Below, in pieces: positions 11,036 through 21,832 of a stretch of 64,000 nt of DNA (positions within the stretch are counted from its first letter, which is position 1; each line of letters opens with the position of its first letter). Source of the DNA: Astragalus membranaceus. Taxonomy: Eukaryota > Streptophyta > Magnoliopsida > Fabales > Fabaceae. The DNA is taken from assembly GCA_039519185.1 (NCBI GenBank), contig CM076848.1:186618628-186682627 (forward strand). The letters run 5' to 3'. A program made the position numbers and the translations under genes. The notes under the pieces were generated by a model. That model was given only the letters and a program-made list of their open reading frames with translations. It had not been told where the DNA came from and did no database searches.

Positions 11036-12889
11036 GGTACCTGAAATTTGTGGAAAGATCTGTAGGCGCACGACCCGTGCGCATTTTATAAAAATTCTCA
11101 GAAGTTACATATCTTGGCGCACGGTCCGTGTGTGAAGACGCACAACCCGTGTGCATTTAAAAATCTTTTTGCGCACAGTATCAGAAGGTGTCGCACAGTC
11201 CGTGCGCGTGGGCACCCGACTCGTGCGTCCCTATCAGTTTTCCAGAAAACAGGTTTTCGTGCAATTTTCCATCCCGTTCCGATTCCAATGTCCGTTCCGA
11301 TCGATACCCAATTCTTACATGCACACAAAACAACACATAGCATCAAACACATCCAGTCCAGCAAACACATTCAATCATTCAAAACACTTCGAAAATGCGA
11401 TAGTTTAAAAATACGGTTTTCGACTCGATTCTTTTAAAACAAAAACGTGGAACACATGGAATCAAAGACATGCAACTCAGTATCAAACAAACATCCCTAA
11501 GCGAGTATAGAACTCACCTTTCATGATGATAATCACGCACAACCGAGAATCCACGCAATACAAGCAACTACGTAATTATTCGAACGGTCCCCGAAACCCT
11601 TCTTGATTCCAAACTCAGCTACCCGAATGCTCCAATAGCTACCCAAAACAAATTTGAACTACAATGTGGCTTGTGTATGTGTATTAGCAACTGATTGTCA
11701 AAATGAGTGTCTATTGTGAAGGGAATTTTGCCTAGTTTCTGAGGGTTCAGGTTTCGTGTTCATACGACAGACATTCGAGGAGTTATCAACGAAACATGGT
11801 GACTGGTTCAAAACTGACACTGATTCAAAAGTGAAACTTGTGCCTAAACTGAAGGATTTCGTGTCTAGTTTCTAAAGAAACAAAAATGAGCTTAAACGGA
11901 GATCTGTACAGTGAGTTACGAAGGAAATACCAAAGGGTGTCAAAACTATTTTCTGCAGAACTTGTAGTGTACTTGGAGAAACTGATTTCCAAAGCTTTAA
12001 ACCCCCATCAACTCGACTTTTCCAGCTTCACTCCCCTTCTAACTCGAACCCAGAAGCTTACTCAGCAACTATCTACTCCTCATGCTACTCCAATGTACAA
12101 TGTAGCTACCCCAAAGTCCTACTCTTGCTCTAAGGTCAACATGCAAGCTCCCAAAACTCTCAAAGCTCTATTTCCTCACTTTGAAGCTTGAACTTTCAAT
12201 AATGGTGAATTGATGAAGAAGGAGAAGTGATTGATGGTTCTGGTATCATTGCGTAGAGAAAGAAAAATGGTGAAGATTGATGGTTAAATGGTTCACATGC
12301 ATGAAGAACCCATGGAGTATTCTTCTTCTCTTCTCCTTCCCCCACTCTCACGTTTTTCCCTCTCTCTCCCTTCTAGTTTTCTGATCTCTGTTGAAGTGAA
12401 GGAGGATATTGGTTGTGTTTCAGTTTTAATGAGCTGCGGGTTTCATTTTTTGGGTGGAAAGGACTAAAATGCCCTTTACTTATCTCATCACCTCTATTTA
12501 CTTTTAATCAACCACTAACTCAATAACTCATTTCTCAAATTCTGTTTGTTGTCTTATGGAAGTGAGAAGTGTGTTTGGTGGTTAATTCCAGCTAAAGGTT
12601 TAATGAAGCGTAAATGACCAAAATACCCATTTCCCTCATTCCCACTCAAAACTCCAATTTAAACAAACAATTGATCACTAATGCACATACTCCTCTTATA
12701 AGTAATTATATTAGCCATCACACACATTTATAATTACTATAATGCTTAGGAGAACAAATTAATTTAGTTATAACCAATCGCTAGGCAAAATGACTGTTTT
12801 GCCCTTTACACTATAATTCCCACTTAAATGAATCAAAAATCTTTTGTTAATTTCGTCGTTCGAAATTTACCGAAATTAGGGATGTTACA
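11036..12889 (-). repeat. Truncated gypsy LTR inserted in a PMD gene exon
   Basis: The minus strand starts TGTAACATCCC at 12889, like G3 and the solo LTR at 61117. It runs left to about 11036, where it joins copia remnants without a proper LTR end. The right end lies directly after codon 14 of a PMD gene (12890-12931). A dyad array is at 11068-11226. No internal region is attached, so this is a deletion remnant. Open frames on the plus strand here do not resemble proteins. Confidence 0.75.
11068..11226. promoter_or_regulatory. Dyad array CGCACG-N3-CGTGCG in the truncated LTR
   Basis: Imperfect copies of GCACG-N3-CGTGC start at 11068, 11119, 11140, 11193 and about 11214. The intervals are 51, 21, 53 and 21 bp. 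The spacing matches the arrays in Athila and in G3. Several copies carry one or two substitutions. Confidence 0.75.
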
Positions 12890-12931
12890 CTCAGGCTGTG
12901 ACTGAGACTTAGAACCTCTAGTCTTTGCCAT
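12890..12931 (-). pseudogene. First codons of a PMD protein gene, interrupted by an LTR
   Basis: The start ATG at 12931 follows a pyrimidine-rich splice acceptor (TTTTTTCAG), as in the intact gene at 18418. Fourteen codons (MAKTRGSKSQSQPE) are readable before the LTR boundary at 12889. The gene is dead. Confidence 0.6.
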
Positions 12932-13009
12932 AACTGAAAAAATAAAAACAACACATTATAAACAATTTAACCAATTATAATACAATTTTTTTAAAAAATA
13001 ACTATCATA

Positions 13010-13210
13010 TTCGGTTGGGGGAACCCGAATACATATTCGGTTGGGGGAACCCGAATACATATTCGGTTGACCCCAACCGTACGTGTAAAATAAACTTCAA
13101 ATTTTGCACTGTTCGGTTGGCCTCAACCAAATGGATTCGATTATGCTCAACCGAATGGATTCGTGTTTGCCTTCGTCCTTAGGAGCATTCGGTTGTCCTC
13201 AACCGAATGC
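13010..13210 (-). promoter_or_regulatory. Array of ATTCGG / CCGAAT inverted repeats
   Basis: TTCGG half-sites start at 13010, 13036, 13062, 13112 and 13188, with related TTCGA and TTCGTG sites at 13136 and 13160. Each is paired with CCGAAT about 15 bp away. The period is 24-28 bp, with one double interval of 50. The array sits about 80-280 bp upstream of the start codon, the place held by the TTCGAA array in the intact element. Confidence 0.7.
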
Positions 13211-13530
13211 TTCGCGAAAATGCAGAAGTGAAAAAATGATAAAACACAACAAATCAAGCAAAATACAAGTAAATGAGGGTTAGAAATCGTGTACCTTATG
13301 TTCCGAAAATGAGTTTGAAGGTTAAAATCGAAGATTGAAGTGGGTTTGGGAGAGGGAGATTCGAAGAGAGGGAGGGAGGGGTTTAGGGATTCGGTTATGG
13401 CGTGTTTGGGTGAGGGGGTGTGCGAGGTTTGGAAGGGAGAAAGTGTTTTTTTAATTAAGGGTATTTTGGGGATTAAAGGGGTTAGGGGGTGTGGGGGTGA
13501 GTAGGAAGTGGTGTGGGAAAAGTGATGGCC

Positions 13531-13938
13531 TTAAATTGGACTCAAGTTTTGCCCACCAACCTACACTTTATATGGGGACAATCAAGTTGGGCCAAGTCAT
13601 GGATTTGTCATTACCACAATTGGAAAAAGAATGGTGAGAAAGAGAACAACTTTGATGGATACAGTGATCATTAGATGAGGGGGAAAATCGGATGTTGAAT
13701 AATTGAACATACTTCGATTCATCATAAGAAAATTCAATGTTACCAAAGATAGTGACATGCAACAGTAGCTACATTACAAACTCATAATAGATAATAGCAA
13801 ATGAAAATGTATGATAAATAATAGTCAAGAAAGGCTGCACTTTGTATTTTAGTTTTACAAGTGAACTTGAAATTTTGAGCTTGCACACAATATCTATATA
13901 AGCCAATATTTATATCAATATTATTATTAAGGACAATT
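13531..13938. other. Spacer upstream of the transporter pseudogene
   Basis: There is no gene. A TATA-like TATATAAG at 13895-13902 lies about 40 bp before the transporter start codon and is probably its old promoter. Confidence 0.5.
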
Positions 13939-14914
13939 ATGGCAGTGGAGCACTCAATTGCAAGTGATGGAAGAAATTACAATGGGAAGATGACTTCAAT
14001 TGTGATTCTATCTTGTATGGTTGCTGCCACTGGTGTTTTTATCTTTGGTTATGATATTGGAATTTCAGGTTTGTTTACTAAATTCATATCAGTGAGCTTT
14101 ATTATTACTATTTGAAAATGGAAAACCATATTAGATTACAAGACCATGGGCTCCTTTTTTTTTTAAAGAGGATCAATAGAATTCTTTACTTCTCCTCTCT
14201 ATGACCGGACTCACGTCATTTAGGTGTAGGTGAAATGTCTTACTAACTGAGTTGACCTTCGTTATCAAGAGCAAGGCCTCCTAAGAAACTCGTATACTTA
14301 GTACGATATAGATATGATGCGAGAGCTGGCAAAATGGGATCCCTCGGCTTTTACGGCCCATGCCCTATACTTTTTTGGTCTTTTTCGAACAGGAGGGAAC
14401 ATTTTGCCAACTCTACATCATGGATATGGGGTGCTTTATGGATACGTATCCAATACTGATGTGTTTCAATTTTTGAAGTATCTGGATTTCATATATGGCC
14501 ACGTACACATGTGGTTAAGTTTAGTACAGAGAAAATATAACAAACAAATATTTAAAAAATAGAGTAGAGGGATGAAGTTTCTACACTATTATTTGATGAA
14601 TTTATCAATGGTACCATTCTTGGAGAAGTTTTTTCCGGAAGTATACACAAAGACGAAGCAACACAGCAAGATTAGCAATTACTGCAAGTTTGATAGTCAG
14701 CTGCTAACAACATTTACTTCATCACTTTACATAGCTGGTCTTTTAGCATCATTCTTTGCCTCATCAGTCACGAGAGCCTTTGGGAGGAAACCATCAATTC
14801 TTGTAGGTGGTGTTGCATTTTTAATTGGAGCAGCTTGGTGGTGCAGCTCTCAACATATACATGCTAATACTTGGTCGAGTTTTGCTTGGTGTTGGAATTG
14901 GCTTTGCTAATCAG
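13939..14914 (+). pseudogene. Monosaccharide (STP-type) transporter pseudogene
   Basis: Exon 1 (13939-14068) encodes MAVEHSIASDG and then the first membrane segment ending GYDIGISG, typical of plant sugar/H+ symporters of the major facilitator family, with a normal GT donor. An intron of about 525 bp contains unrelated insertion-like sequence. Exon 2 (from about 14594) continues with PFLEKFFPEVY, LTTFTSSLYIAGL and the loop motif AFGRKPSI, ending at FANQ and a donor at 14915. The acceptor is degraded and about 2 bp are missing in the GAA-LGG region near 14845, shifting the frame. The later exons with the other membrane segments are absent. It is a truncated, non-functional host-gene copy. Confidence 0.8.
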
Positions 14915-15205
14915 GTAGCTTTATCCTTATAATGCCTTTATACATTTTTTTATTTACAATTTAATAACTAAACAGAGGCTCAGACAAGAACCAGGTCATT
15001 TTGACCTAGCCCAAATGGCCTCATGGCCAAGTTGGGCTCGCTCTTGTTTTGCCTTTTTGAACATTTATTATGGTTTCATTGTTAAAAATTGTAGCGGTTC
15101 GGGCTGGCCCACTGGTCCAATGTTTTGGGTTGGGCTGGACCACAAAAACCACAGTCCAATAGACAACTCGACTGGCCCTGCGCAAAGTACAAAATCTAAT
15201 ATAAA
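14915..15205. other. Spacer between the pseudogene and the PMD Mutator element
   Basis: I recognise no gene or repeat. The 9 bases before the Mutator terminus (AATATAAAG at 15198-15206) are one copy of its target-site duplication. Confidence 0.5.
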
Positions 15206-15240
15206 GGCGTTTGCTTTTCCCACACCCCCTCCTACTCGAA
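15206..15240 (+). repeat. PMD-MULE left terminal inverted repeat
   Basis: GGCGTTTGCTTTTCCCACAC and the following CCCCTCCTACTC match the reverse complement of 18956-18990 with few mismatches. Confidence 0.75.
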
Positions 15241-15312
15241 ACACACCCCATAAGGGTGTGAAATGACCAAAAGGCCAGGCCAAACCTCTTTTTTTTCACG
15301 AATTTTCACCTG

Positions 15313-15468
15313 TTCGAACACGGGCCTTCGAACAGGTTCGCACGCGGCCATTCGCGTGTGTTAAATATGGGGACACACCCTCTTGGGTGTTTTTCACCTG
15401 TTCGAATGGGGTCATGCGAACAGGTTCGAATGTGGTCATGCGAATATGTTCGCATGAGGCTGTTCGAA
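15313..15468. promoter_or_regulatory. TTCGAA/TTCGCA array, left end of the PMD-MULE
   Basis: Two clusters occur. In the first, sites start at 15313, 15327, 15337 and 15351 (14, 10, 14 bp apart). In the second they start at 15401, 15415, 15425, 15439, 15449 and 15463 (14, 10, 14, 10, 14). Some are TGCGAA or TTCGCG variants. The array lies 200-360 bp upstream of a TATA box at 15671. Confidence 0.85.
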
Positions 15469-15670
15469 CCAGTGTTGCAGAGCGACAGATATTGAACGTC
15501 TCAGATTCCACCGACAGTTTTGATCAACGGCTTACAATCAGTCAAATGTGTGTCAGATAAAGGAGTGGATGTCAATCCCTTTGGAAAATGTGTCTGAACG
15601 GATAGAATTTAAACGGCTCAGATTTGTGATCTAAAAATGAAATCAACGGCTGACATTTCACCATGCCTAT

Positions 15671-15678
15671 TATAAAAG
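15671..15678 (+). promoter_or_regulatory. TATA box of the 136-aa gene
   Basis: TATAAAAG lies 93 bp before the ATG at 15771, a normal plant core-promoter distance with a short 5' UTR. Confidence 0.65.
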
Positions 15679-15770
15679 GGGGTTCACATCCTTAGACCTT
15701 CTTCACCAAACCCTAATCTGCTTCTTCACCAAAACCTACTCTCCCTCTTGATAGCTACAACCAAGCTGAA

Positions 15771-16181
15771 ATGGAATGGCAATTGTGCCCAACCCAGTAC
15801 TCATCCACCAAATTCCTAACGGCCCTTCATCACCATGGGACTGTCACCACCGACGAACATGGTGTTGTGTTTCGTTGTCCTAACCATGTATTCTGCAGGA
15901 TGAGTAAGGACATCACCTTCGCCCAACTGAAGGAAAAGGCTGAGAGGAAGATTCGTCCAGAGGGAGCGTGGCGTAAAGACGTGGAGCGTATACGTTACCG
16001 AAAGTACAACCGTCTTGATTACGGGACTGGCTATTTTTCAGTTATGGAGATCCGCAACGATGACGACGTTGGGACCATGATGGAATATCATGCTACACTT
16101 CCGATGGGGCGACAAGTCTTAGAGTTGTACGTGGACACAATACGCACTCCAGAAGAGATCATTTATCTTCTGGAACAGTGA
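15771..16181 (+). CDS. 136-aa protein resembling the N-terminal domain of MULE transposases
   Basis: This is an intact single-exon frame (starts MEWQLCPTQYS). Its middle has the pattern of the all-beta N-terminal domain of MuDR/MURA proteins: a FRCP motif, a DITFAQLKEKAERKI segment (about residues 46-60), then VMEIRNDDDVGTMMEYH (about 92-108) and VLELYVDT near the end. The usual MURA protein continues with a DDE transposase domain and a zinc knuckle, which are absent here. It is therefore a stand-alone N-terminal domain, possibly a binding or dimerisation partner. A TATA box lies upstream and AATAAA signals lie at 16281 and 16292. It converges with the PMD gene, whose stop codon is about 220 bp away. 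The family assignment is by remembered pattern only. Confidence 0.6.
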   Translation: MEWQLCPTQYSSTKFLTALHHHGTVTTDEHGVVFRCPNHVFCRMSKDITFAQLKEKAERKIRPEGAWRKDVERIRYRKYNRLDYGTGYFSVMEIRNDDDVGTMMEYHATLPMGRQVLELYVDTIRTPEEIIYLLEQ

Positions 16182-16402
16182 CTACCGAAACACTAGTTTC
16201 TTAGTTAGTTGTTTGCTTATGTTGGTTTTATGTCTTTCGTATTTCATGTCTTTCGTATTTCATGTATGGTTATGGTTTGTAATAAAAAGGCAATAAATTT
16301 GCGCCAAATTAAGTAGATGACATCAGAAAAATACTTAATAATATAAAAAGTAGTTAAATTATACAAAAGTTCCAAACAAATATCCCCCCCTAAGACATCA
16401 TC

Positions 16403-18418
16403 CTACTGGGTGTTGCGCCCCCTCCTCTGATACACATTGACGATCCTCCTCCTAAACCTACGGAAGGGGTTGAGCAACCTCTTGATGCGCTGAAAGACGC
16501 TCCTGGTTGGCTCTGGGACATTATCATTGATGGTCCCATCCATCTCATCCACCATATCCAGGAGCTCTGGCAGCATCTGTCAAACAAATAACATAACATT
16601 ATTTAAATAAGTAGATTTAAATAAGTAGAAGAAACTTATTACTGTAATTAACATAAAAAACACGTACCACACTGACATCCGGCTCATCCACAAACTCTAC
16701 ATAATTTTCAGGGAAGGCAAAGGGATGTGAGACCCTAGAAAACCATGGAAAGTAGCCCGGCACCGTGTTTGAGGAGTACGGCACACAGGGAGGCCCCCGC
16801 GCCACCAAGTGGTCCTGGAACTGTGTCCACCTCTCATCACACTCCGTGACAGTACAGACGGCCCGATTTGCAGGTCTGGGCTCCTCCGGGATGTGCTGTA
16901 CCTGGTCAAACTGTCTGAGCACTCTATCCGGCAAATGGCTCACCTTACAGCCAGCACTCCGGATGAACCCTCTGAACCTGGCCAGCTCCTCAAAGGGTCT
17001 CTCCTGCCTATGGCCTGTGTAGGGGTCCCAGGAGACCTCCTCACGGTGTAGCCGGTCAAGGCACAGTCTGATGGTGTGTGACTTGATGGCCCCGGGGCCA
17101 TCCCTACACAGCCATTTCTTCGCCCGTGGCATACTCTCAACATATTCTGGGTGCACCACCCAAGATGTAAAATTGGCACTCTGGAAGTGCTCAAAAATCC
17201 AACCCTGTAATGAACATATCATTGGTTGATTATAAATCTGAAAGTAAACCTAAAGCAAACTTATAAAAAAAAAAGAGTAAGTTTTATACCTGTAGTAGAG
17301 CCATATGACCAGCCATCTTCTTCGTCTTCTTTCTTGAAGCATCCTTCAGCTGATCATAAAGATGGGCAAGGGCCATTGCCCCCATGCAGTAGTCTCCAAC
17401 ATTGTTCAAATCAAGAAGCATACCTAGGTAGCCAAGCTTAACCTTGCTTCCTGACTTGTCTGCGAACAATGTGCAACCCAAAAGATAGAGCAAATAGGCC
17501 CTAGCGGCATGATGCCACCTCTGCTCAGCTATGGCTGGGTGGAAGACATGATCCCTCAGCCATACAAGACCAACTAACAACCCTCGCGCAGAAGTCTGTT
17601 CAGCGGCATCTTGGGGGGTGGCCCCCAAATAGTCAATCAGCAGCTGCTCTCCCTTCCACGAAGTCCAGTCAGGCATGTCATAGAACTGGCCCGTGATGGG
17701 GATGTGTAGCAGCTGGGATACATCATCAAGGGTGATAGACATCTCACCCACAGGAAGGTGGAATGATGATGTATCCGGCTGCCAACGCTCTATGAATGCG
17801 TTCAGCAGCCCCTTGTGAGTGAGGGGAAAACCAAGTCCTATGAGAGGGAACAACCCCGATAGGATAAGAGTCTCCCTGATCCTAGCATGGACCACAAGGT
17901 TAACCGGTCCATGTGGAATCGTAGTTATGTCCGGCCGAACCTGCATTGACAAATGACACAGGCACAATAAGCCAATATGTTCAACAAAATAAGAAACAAA
18001 ATTGACAACACGCTATTATATAACAATAACTTACCCGGCCAGCATAGAACTCAGTCAAAATATGAGACCCGTATGTGGGCAAGACAGAACCATCAACAGG
18101 TCCACCAAGGAATGGGAATGTAGCCCTAGGAGCAGCAGCAGGCTCCTGAGGCTCAACATCCTCCTCATGTTGAGCACCAACCTCCTCATGTGCATGACCA
18201 GAAGGGCCGGCCAGCTCATATGCCGGAAATTGAGCATCACGCTCAACATCCCGGCCAATATCATCAACCTCCGGTGAGGGAGGAGGGATGTCTAATCTGT
18301 CCCTACGCCTACCCCTCCGGGAAGGTTCAACTCCATCTTGCCTCCGTTTGCGTTCGGAAGCCGTCGGGGGTGGCCTACGCTCCGGCTGTTGCAAACTACC
18401 GCCACGATGCCTCACCAT
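16403..18418 (-). CDS. Plant mobile domain (MAIN-like / PP7-long-form-like) protein
   Basis: Four exons, all with GT donors and AG acceptors: 18418-18035, 17940-17290, 17204-16668 and 16576-16403. Every exon length is a multiple of three and all introns are phase 0. They give a 581-aa protein ending RRGRNTQ. Exon 1 is a basic, proline-rich, low-complexity N-terminus (MVRHRGGSLQQ, then ERKRRQDG). Exons 2 and 3 form the plant mobile domain, with the landmarks LVVHARIRETLILSGLF, ITLDDVSQLLHIPITG, WLRDHVF, ARAYLLYLLGCTLFADKSG and LARFRGFIR. The host relatives MAIN and MAIL1 act in the nucleus in gene silencing and genome stability. Transposon-borne copies have no proven role. A pyrimidine-rich acceptor two bases before the ATG suggests a 5' UTR intron. 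Nothing is broken. Confidence 0.85.
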
Positions 18419-18492
18419 ATCTGAAACAACAACCATTAAACCAATTAAGCAACATAACCAGCAAAATAACAGAAACAATACTGTCACACCTG

Positions 18493-18611
18493 TTCGAACA
18501 GCATCATTCGCACCTGTTCGAACAGAATCATTCGCACCTGTTCGAACAACCCCATTCGAACATGTGTTCGCATGGCCTCATTCGAACGGTGTTCGCATGA
18601 CCTCGTTCGAA
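18493..18611. promoter_or_regulatory. TTCGAA/TTCGCA array upstream of the PMD gene
   Basis: Sites start at 18493, 18507, 18517, 18531, 18541, 18555, 18567, 18581, 18592 and 18606. The intervals are 14, 10, 14, 10, 14, 12, 14, 11 and 14. They lie 75-195 bp before the start codon, probably in the 5' UTR or its intron. The perfect palindrome CTGTTCGAACAG occurs at 18491. Confidence 0.85.
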
Positions 18612-18955
18612 CTTCATCGTTCCCAGAAAGGTTCGGGGAAGGCCAACCGAACGCGTCGCATATGCAGAAAAAATAAAAACGCAGTAACAGGCAAATTAAA
18701 ACGATGAAATGGAAAGAGAGGAGAGTGAGGGAGGGAGTACCTGGTGCGTAGAATGCGAGATTGAAGCTTCAAAAATGGTGGAGTTGAGATTGAGAGGGAG
18801 AGTGAGGGTGAGAAATCGAATTTGGGGTGGGGGAGGGGTTAGGGTTCGGTTGAGGTTATGTGAAGGGGGTGTGAGAGTGTTTGGGAGGGAGAGTGAGAGA
18901 TGAAATGTTTTTAATTGAAGGGTATTTTAGGGATTTAGGGGGTTTGGGAGTGTGT

Positions 18956-18990
18956 GGTGAGTAGGAGGGGGTGTGGGAAAAGTCAAAGCC
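18956..18990 (-). repeat. PMD-MULE right terminal inverted repeat
   Basis: The reverse complement reads GGCTTTGACTTTTCCCACAC and then CCCCTCCTACTC, pairing with 15206-15240. The flanking AATATAAAA (18991-18999) pairs with 15198-15206. Confidence 0.75.
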
Positions 18991-19692
18991 AATATAAAAA
19001 TGCACTTTCTCCTAACCCAATTGCCCTAAAAAGTAAAGGAGCATAAAAGGCAATGACATTGATCCACGTCACTTGCTGGAAAAATGATATTGCTATTGTC
19101 ATAACCTACTTAAAAAAATACAAATAATATTTTTGATTATTATTATCATTTTTATATTAGATTTTGTACTTTGTGTTGAATTATTATTATTATTATTACT
19201 AGTAGAAATATGGGCACAATTGTTCCTGTCTTTTCACTTTTTTACCATGCATATTTACATGTTAATGTGATCGACTATGCATTGAATGAAAACTTAAACT
19301 GTTATTTGTGTTTATCTATAACTCGTGTTCAATCATTTTTCATAAAGAATTTAAATTTTAAAATTGAGTTAAGATTTTGTACATATCAGAGTACAACATT
19401 CGGTTTTTTTCTTCTTATTTTCACCATTAGATTAATAAATTTAACTTCAATTTAAATTTCCAGTTATTAATTAGGATAAAATTAGAAAGAAAAATAGACA
19501 CCAAAAAAAGGGGAACCGCCTTATACATGTATATTTTAAATTTAAAATTCCAATTATTACAAAGGATAAAATTAAAAAGAAAAAGTGGATACCAAAAAAA
19601 GGGAATCCCCTTTTTATATATAGGTATAGATTAATAGATTATTACTATTCAAGTTAGAATCCATTTTAGATGCAAAATAAAGTCTATTTTTT
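18991..19692. repeat. AT-rich spacer with a ~75-bp direct repeat
   Basis: No gene. Segments at about 19445-19520 and 19545-19612 share AGGATAAAATTARAAAGAAA and GACACCAAAAAAAGGG-type blocks as an imperfect direct repeat. Confidence 0.55.
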
Positions 19693-19870
19693 CTGGGTAA
19701 ACTCGGGTATCCTCTACGGCGACTGTGGAGACTAATCCCTCGAGGTACTGGAGTTCATTTAAGGGCTGACCTCTCCCAAGCAATGTTTCTCCATACACAC
19801 CGGTCAGAGATCAAACCCCTGACCAAATGCTTAAGGGGCCCAAGTAACTTACCACTTGTACCACACCCAC
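19693..19870 (-). repeat. tRNA-derived SINE-like repeat
   Basis: On the minus strand a box A-like TGGTACAAGTGG and a box B-like GGTTTGATCTC lie at pol III-promoter distance near the 5' end (right). The body contains CGAGGGATTAGTCTCCACAG and GAGTTTACCCAG and ends in an A-rich tail. It matches the repeat at 8085-8235. No clear target-site duplication was found. Confidence 0.65.
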
Positions 19871-20106
19871 TTGGTTTATCAAAATCAATTTTATGTCTTT
19901 AAAATCATTTTTAATTATCCTCAAAATGATCTAAGCATTTTCGGTCTTTATGGAACAAGAATTTATTGCAACCTGACTTCCATGTGAACTGCAACGAGAA
20001 GGTTAATATCTTATAGGGCGTTTGTCACGTGGAAGCCAGCTTGCACTAATGCCTCTAAGTTTGTACCCAATTTCACTAAAGACACAACTACTTCACACAC
20101 TCCATG

Positions 20107-20290
<184 letters not shown>

Positions 20291-20304
20291 GCAATGTTAA
20301 ATTT

Positions 20305-20595
20305 TGCTTCTTTGAAAGGACTCCAAAAACTTTCAAAGAAGTTGGTTGAAACCGAAAAGATATGTTATTTATCTACTTGTTTATCTTCTTTTGAAGTTGG
20401 CAATGATTTTGCTTGTTGCAACAACTGTAGAAAGAGTTTTCTCTGCTATGAAGAATAAGTTGCATAACTGAATAAGGGATACATGGATAAATGACTATCT
20501 AGTGACTTACATTGAGAGTGATGTATTCAATAACATTGACGTTGAACTCATTATTCAACGATTTTAAAATATGAAATCACGTAAAGGACAATTGT
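20305..20595 (+). pseudogene. hAT transposase C-terminal dimerisation domain remnant
   Basis: After a weaker start (LQKLSKKLVET), the plus strand encodes LLVATTVERVFSAMK, then a stop, then WINDYLVTYIESDVF and ELIIQRF. These are landmarks of the hAT-family C-terminal dimerisation region found in Ac-like and zinc-finger-MYM-type plant proteins. Stops at about 20470 and 20565 and at least one frameshift make it a pseudogene. It is cut off by the G3 LTR remnant at about 20664. Confidence 0.75.
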
Positions 20596-20663
20596 GTGTT
20601 GTAAAATTTATTTATTTATTTAAATAAATTTAAATTGTTTTTAATTATATTTTTAGCGTTAAA

Positions 20664-20673
20664 CCCACACTCA

Positions 20674-20751
<78 letters not shown>

Positions 20752-21780
20752 CCCGCATTGGGCCGTCAACTAAACCCGATATAATTCATATATCGTAACT
20801 ATCACCAGAACATTTAGTTCCACATAACAAGCGTATCACGGGTTCGCTCCCGTATACTATTTTTACGGTTTTTCGAATTAAACATAACTTTGCAAATCAT
20901 TATTAAAAACCTTTGAAAACATACTCAAAATCAAGGCATTATAAGCCTATTATTAATGGACAAGGGTTAGGAAATGATTAGAAGAGGATTGGAATCGAAC
21001 GGGATCGTTTCGGACAAGTTTGTAAAATTTTGACAGAACACTGCGCACGGGTCGTGCGCTTGGGCGCACGGGTCGTGCGCTTGGGGCGCATGAGGAAATT
21101 TGCACTGTGCGCTTGGGCGCACGGGTCGTGAGCTTGGGGCGCACGGGTCGTGCGTCTCTGACAGCACTTGGATTTTATCCCGTTTTTGCGTTTTTCGTCT
21201 TTCAGATCAATTCCGATACCTGTTCCAGTCCAGTCCCAACATAAAAACAGCCCAAAAACATATTCATACACCAATGATCATCATCAATCAAAACATAAAC
21301 CTCAAAAATTATCGTTTATGTCAAAATACGTAAAGTTTCAAAATAACGGTTTTCAAAACTCAAATTCAACGCATTAAACGTATCATCAAAAACCTAAGCG
21401 TGAGTAAAACTCACCTTTGACGCTAGAACAATGGTTGAACCGAAATCCCAAACTCCTCAAAAACCCCCAAACGAACCCTAGAATCACCAATTCGCTTTCA
21501 ACTCCGAATCGAGCTTCAATCCGCCTTAGGTTCGCTTCTAATCACTCCTAAGCATCAAAATCAACTCACGAAATCACCACACCCTAACACCTCAAAATCG
21601 AAAGTCAAAGGGGGATGAAAATAGAACTTTAGTTCACCTAGCTTAGAGGGATGGAAGGAGAACTTTAGTTCACCTACCTTCTTCTCCTTTTCCTTCTTTT
21701 TCTCTTCTTTCTCCTTTTTTCTTCTCTAATTCCTTCCTTCCTTGCTTCCTTTCTTTCTTTCCTTTCCTTTTTCTTTCTTT

Positions 21781-21832
<52 letters not shown>

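Larger units (their letters stand above)
12890..13530 (-). mobile_element. 5' end of a second PMD-carrying Mutator-like element
   Basis: The right end (to about 13530) matches the right end of the complete element at 18990, with the same GTGTGGGAAAAGT terminal block and G-rich flank. Inside it are a dyad array and the first 14 codons of a PMD-type gene. The rest is removed or displaced by the LTR at 12889. It gives a paralogue for comparison with 15206-18990. Confidence 0.7.
15206..18990. mobile_element. Mutator-like element carrying a PMD gene (PMD-MULE)
   Basis: Inverted ends of about 35 bp sit at 15206 and 18990. They share CTTTTCCCACACCCCC followed by TCCTACTC. An AATATAAA direct repeat (9 bp with one mismatch) flanks the element, as expected for Mutator transposition. 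Inside are two convergent genes: a 136-aa protein on the plus strand and a four-exon PMD gene on the minus strand. Each is preceded by an array of TTCGAA/TTCGCA sites. No DDE transposase domain is present, so transposition would need a transposase from elsewhere. Known background: PMD domains are repeatedly found in plant transposable elements, including Mutator types. Confidence 0.8.

Noticed and set aside
11886..12191. 101-codon plus-strand frame in the truncated LTR
   Set aside because: It is antisense to the LTR, matches no known family and has no other coding support.
13939..14914. Functional sugar transporter gene
   Set aside because: The exon 2 acceptor is degraded, the frame is shifted near 14845 and the later exons are missing.
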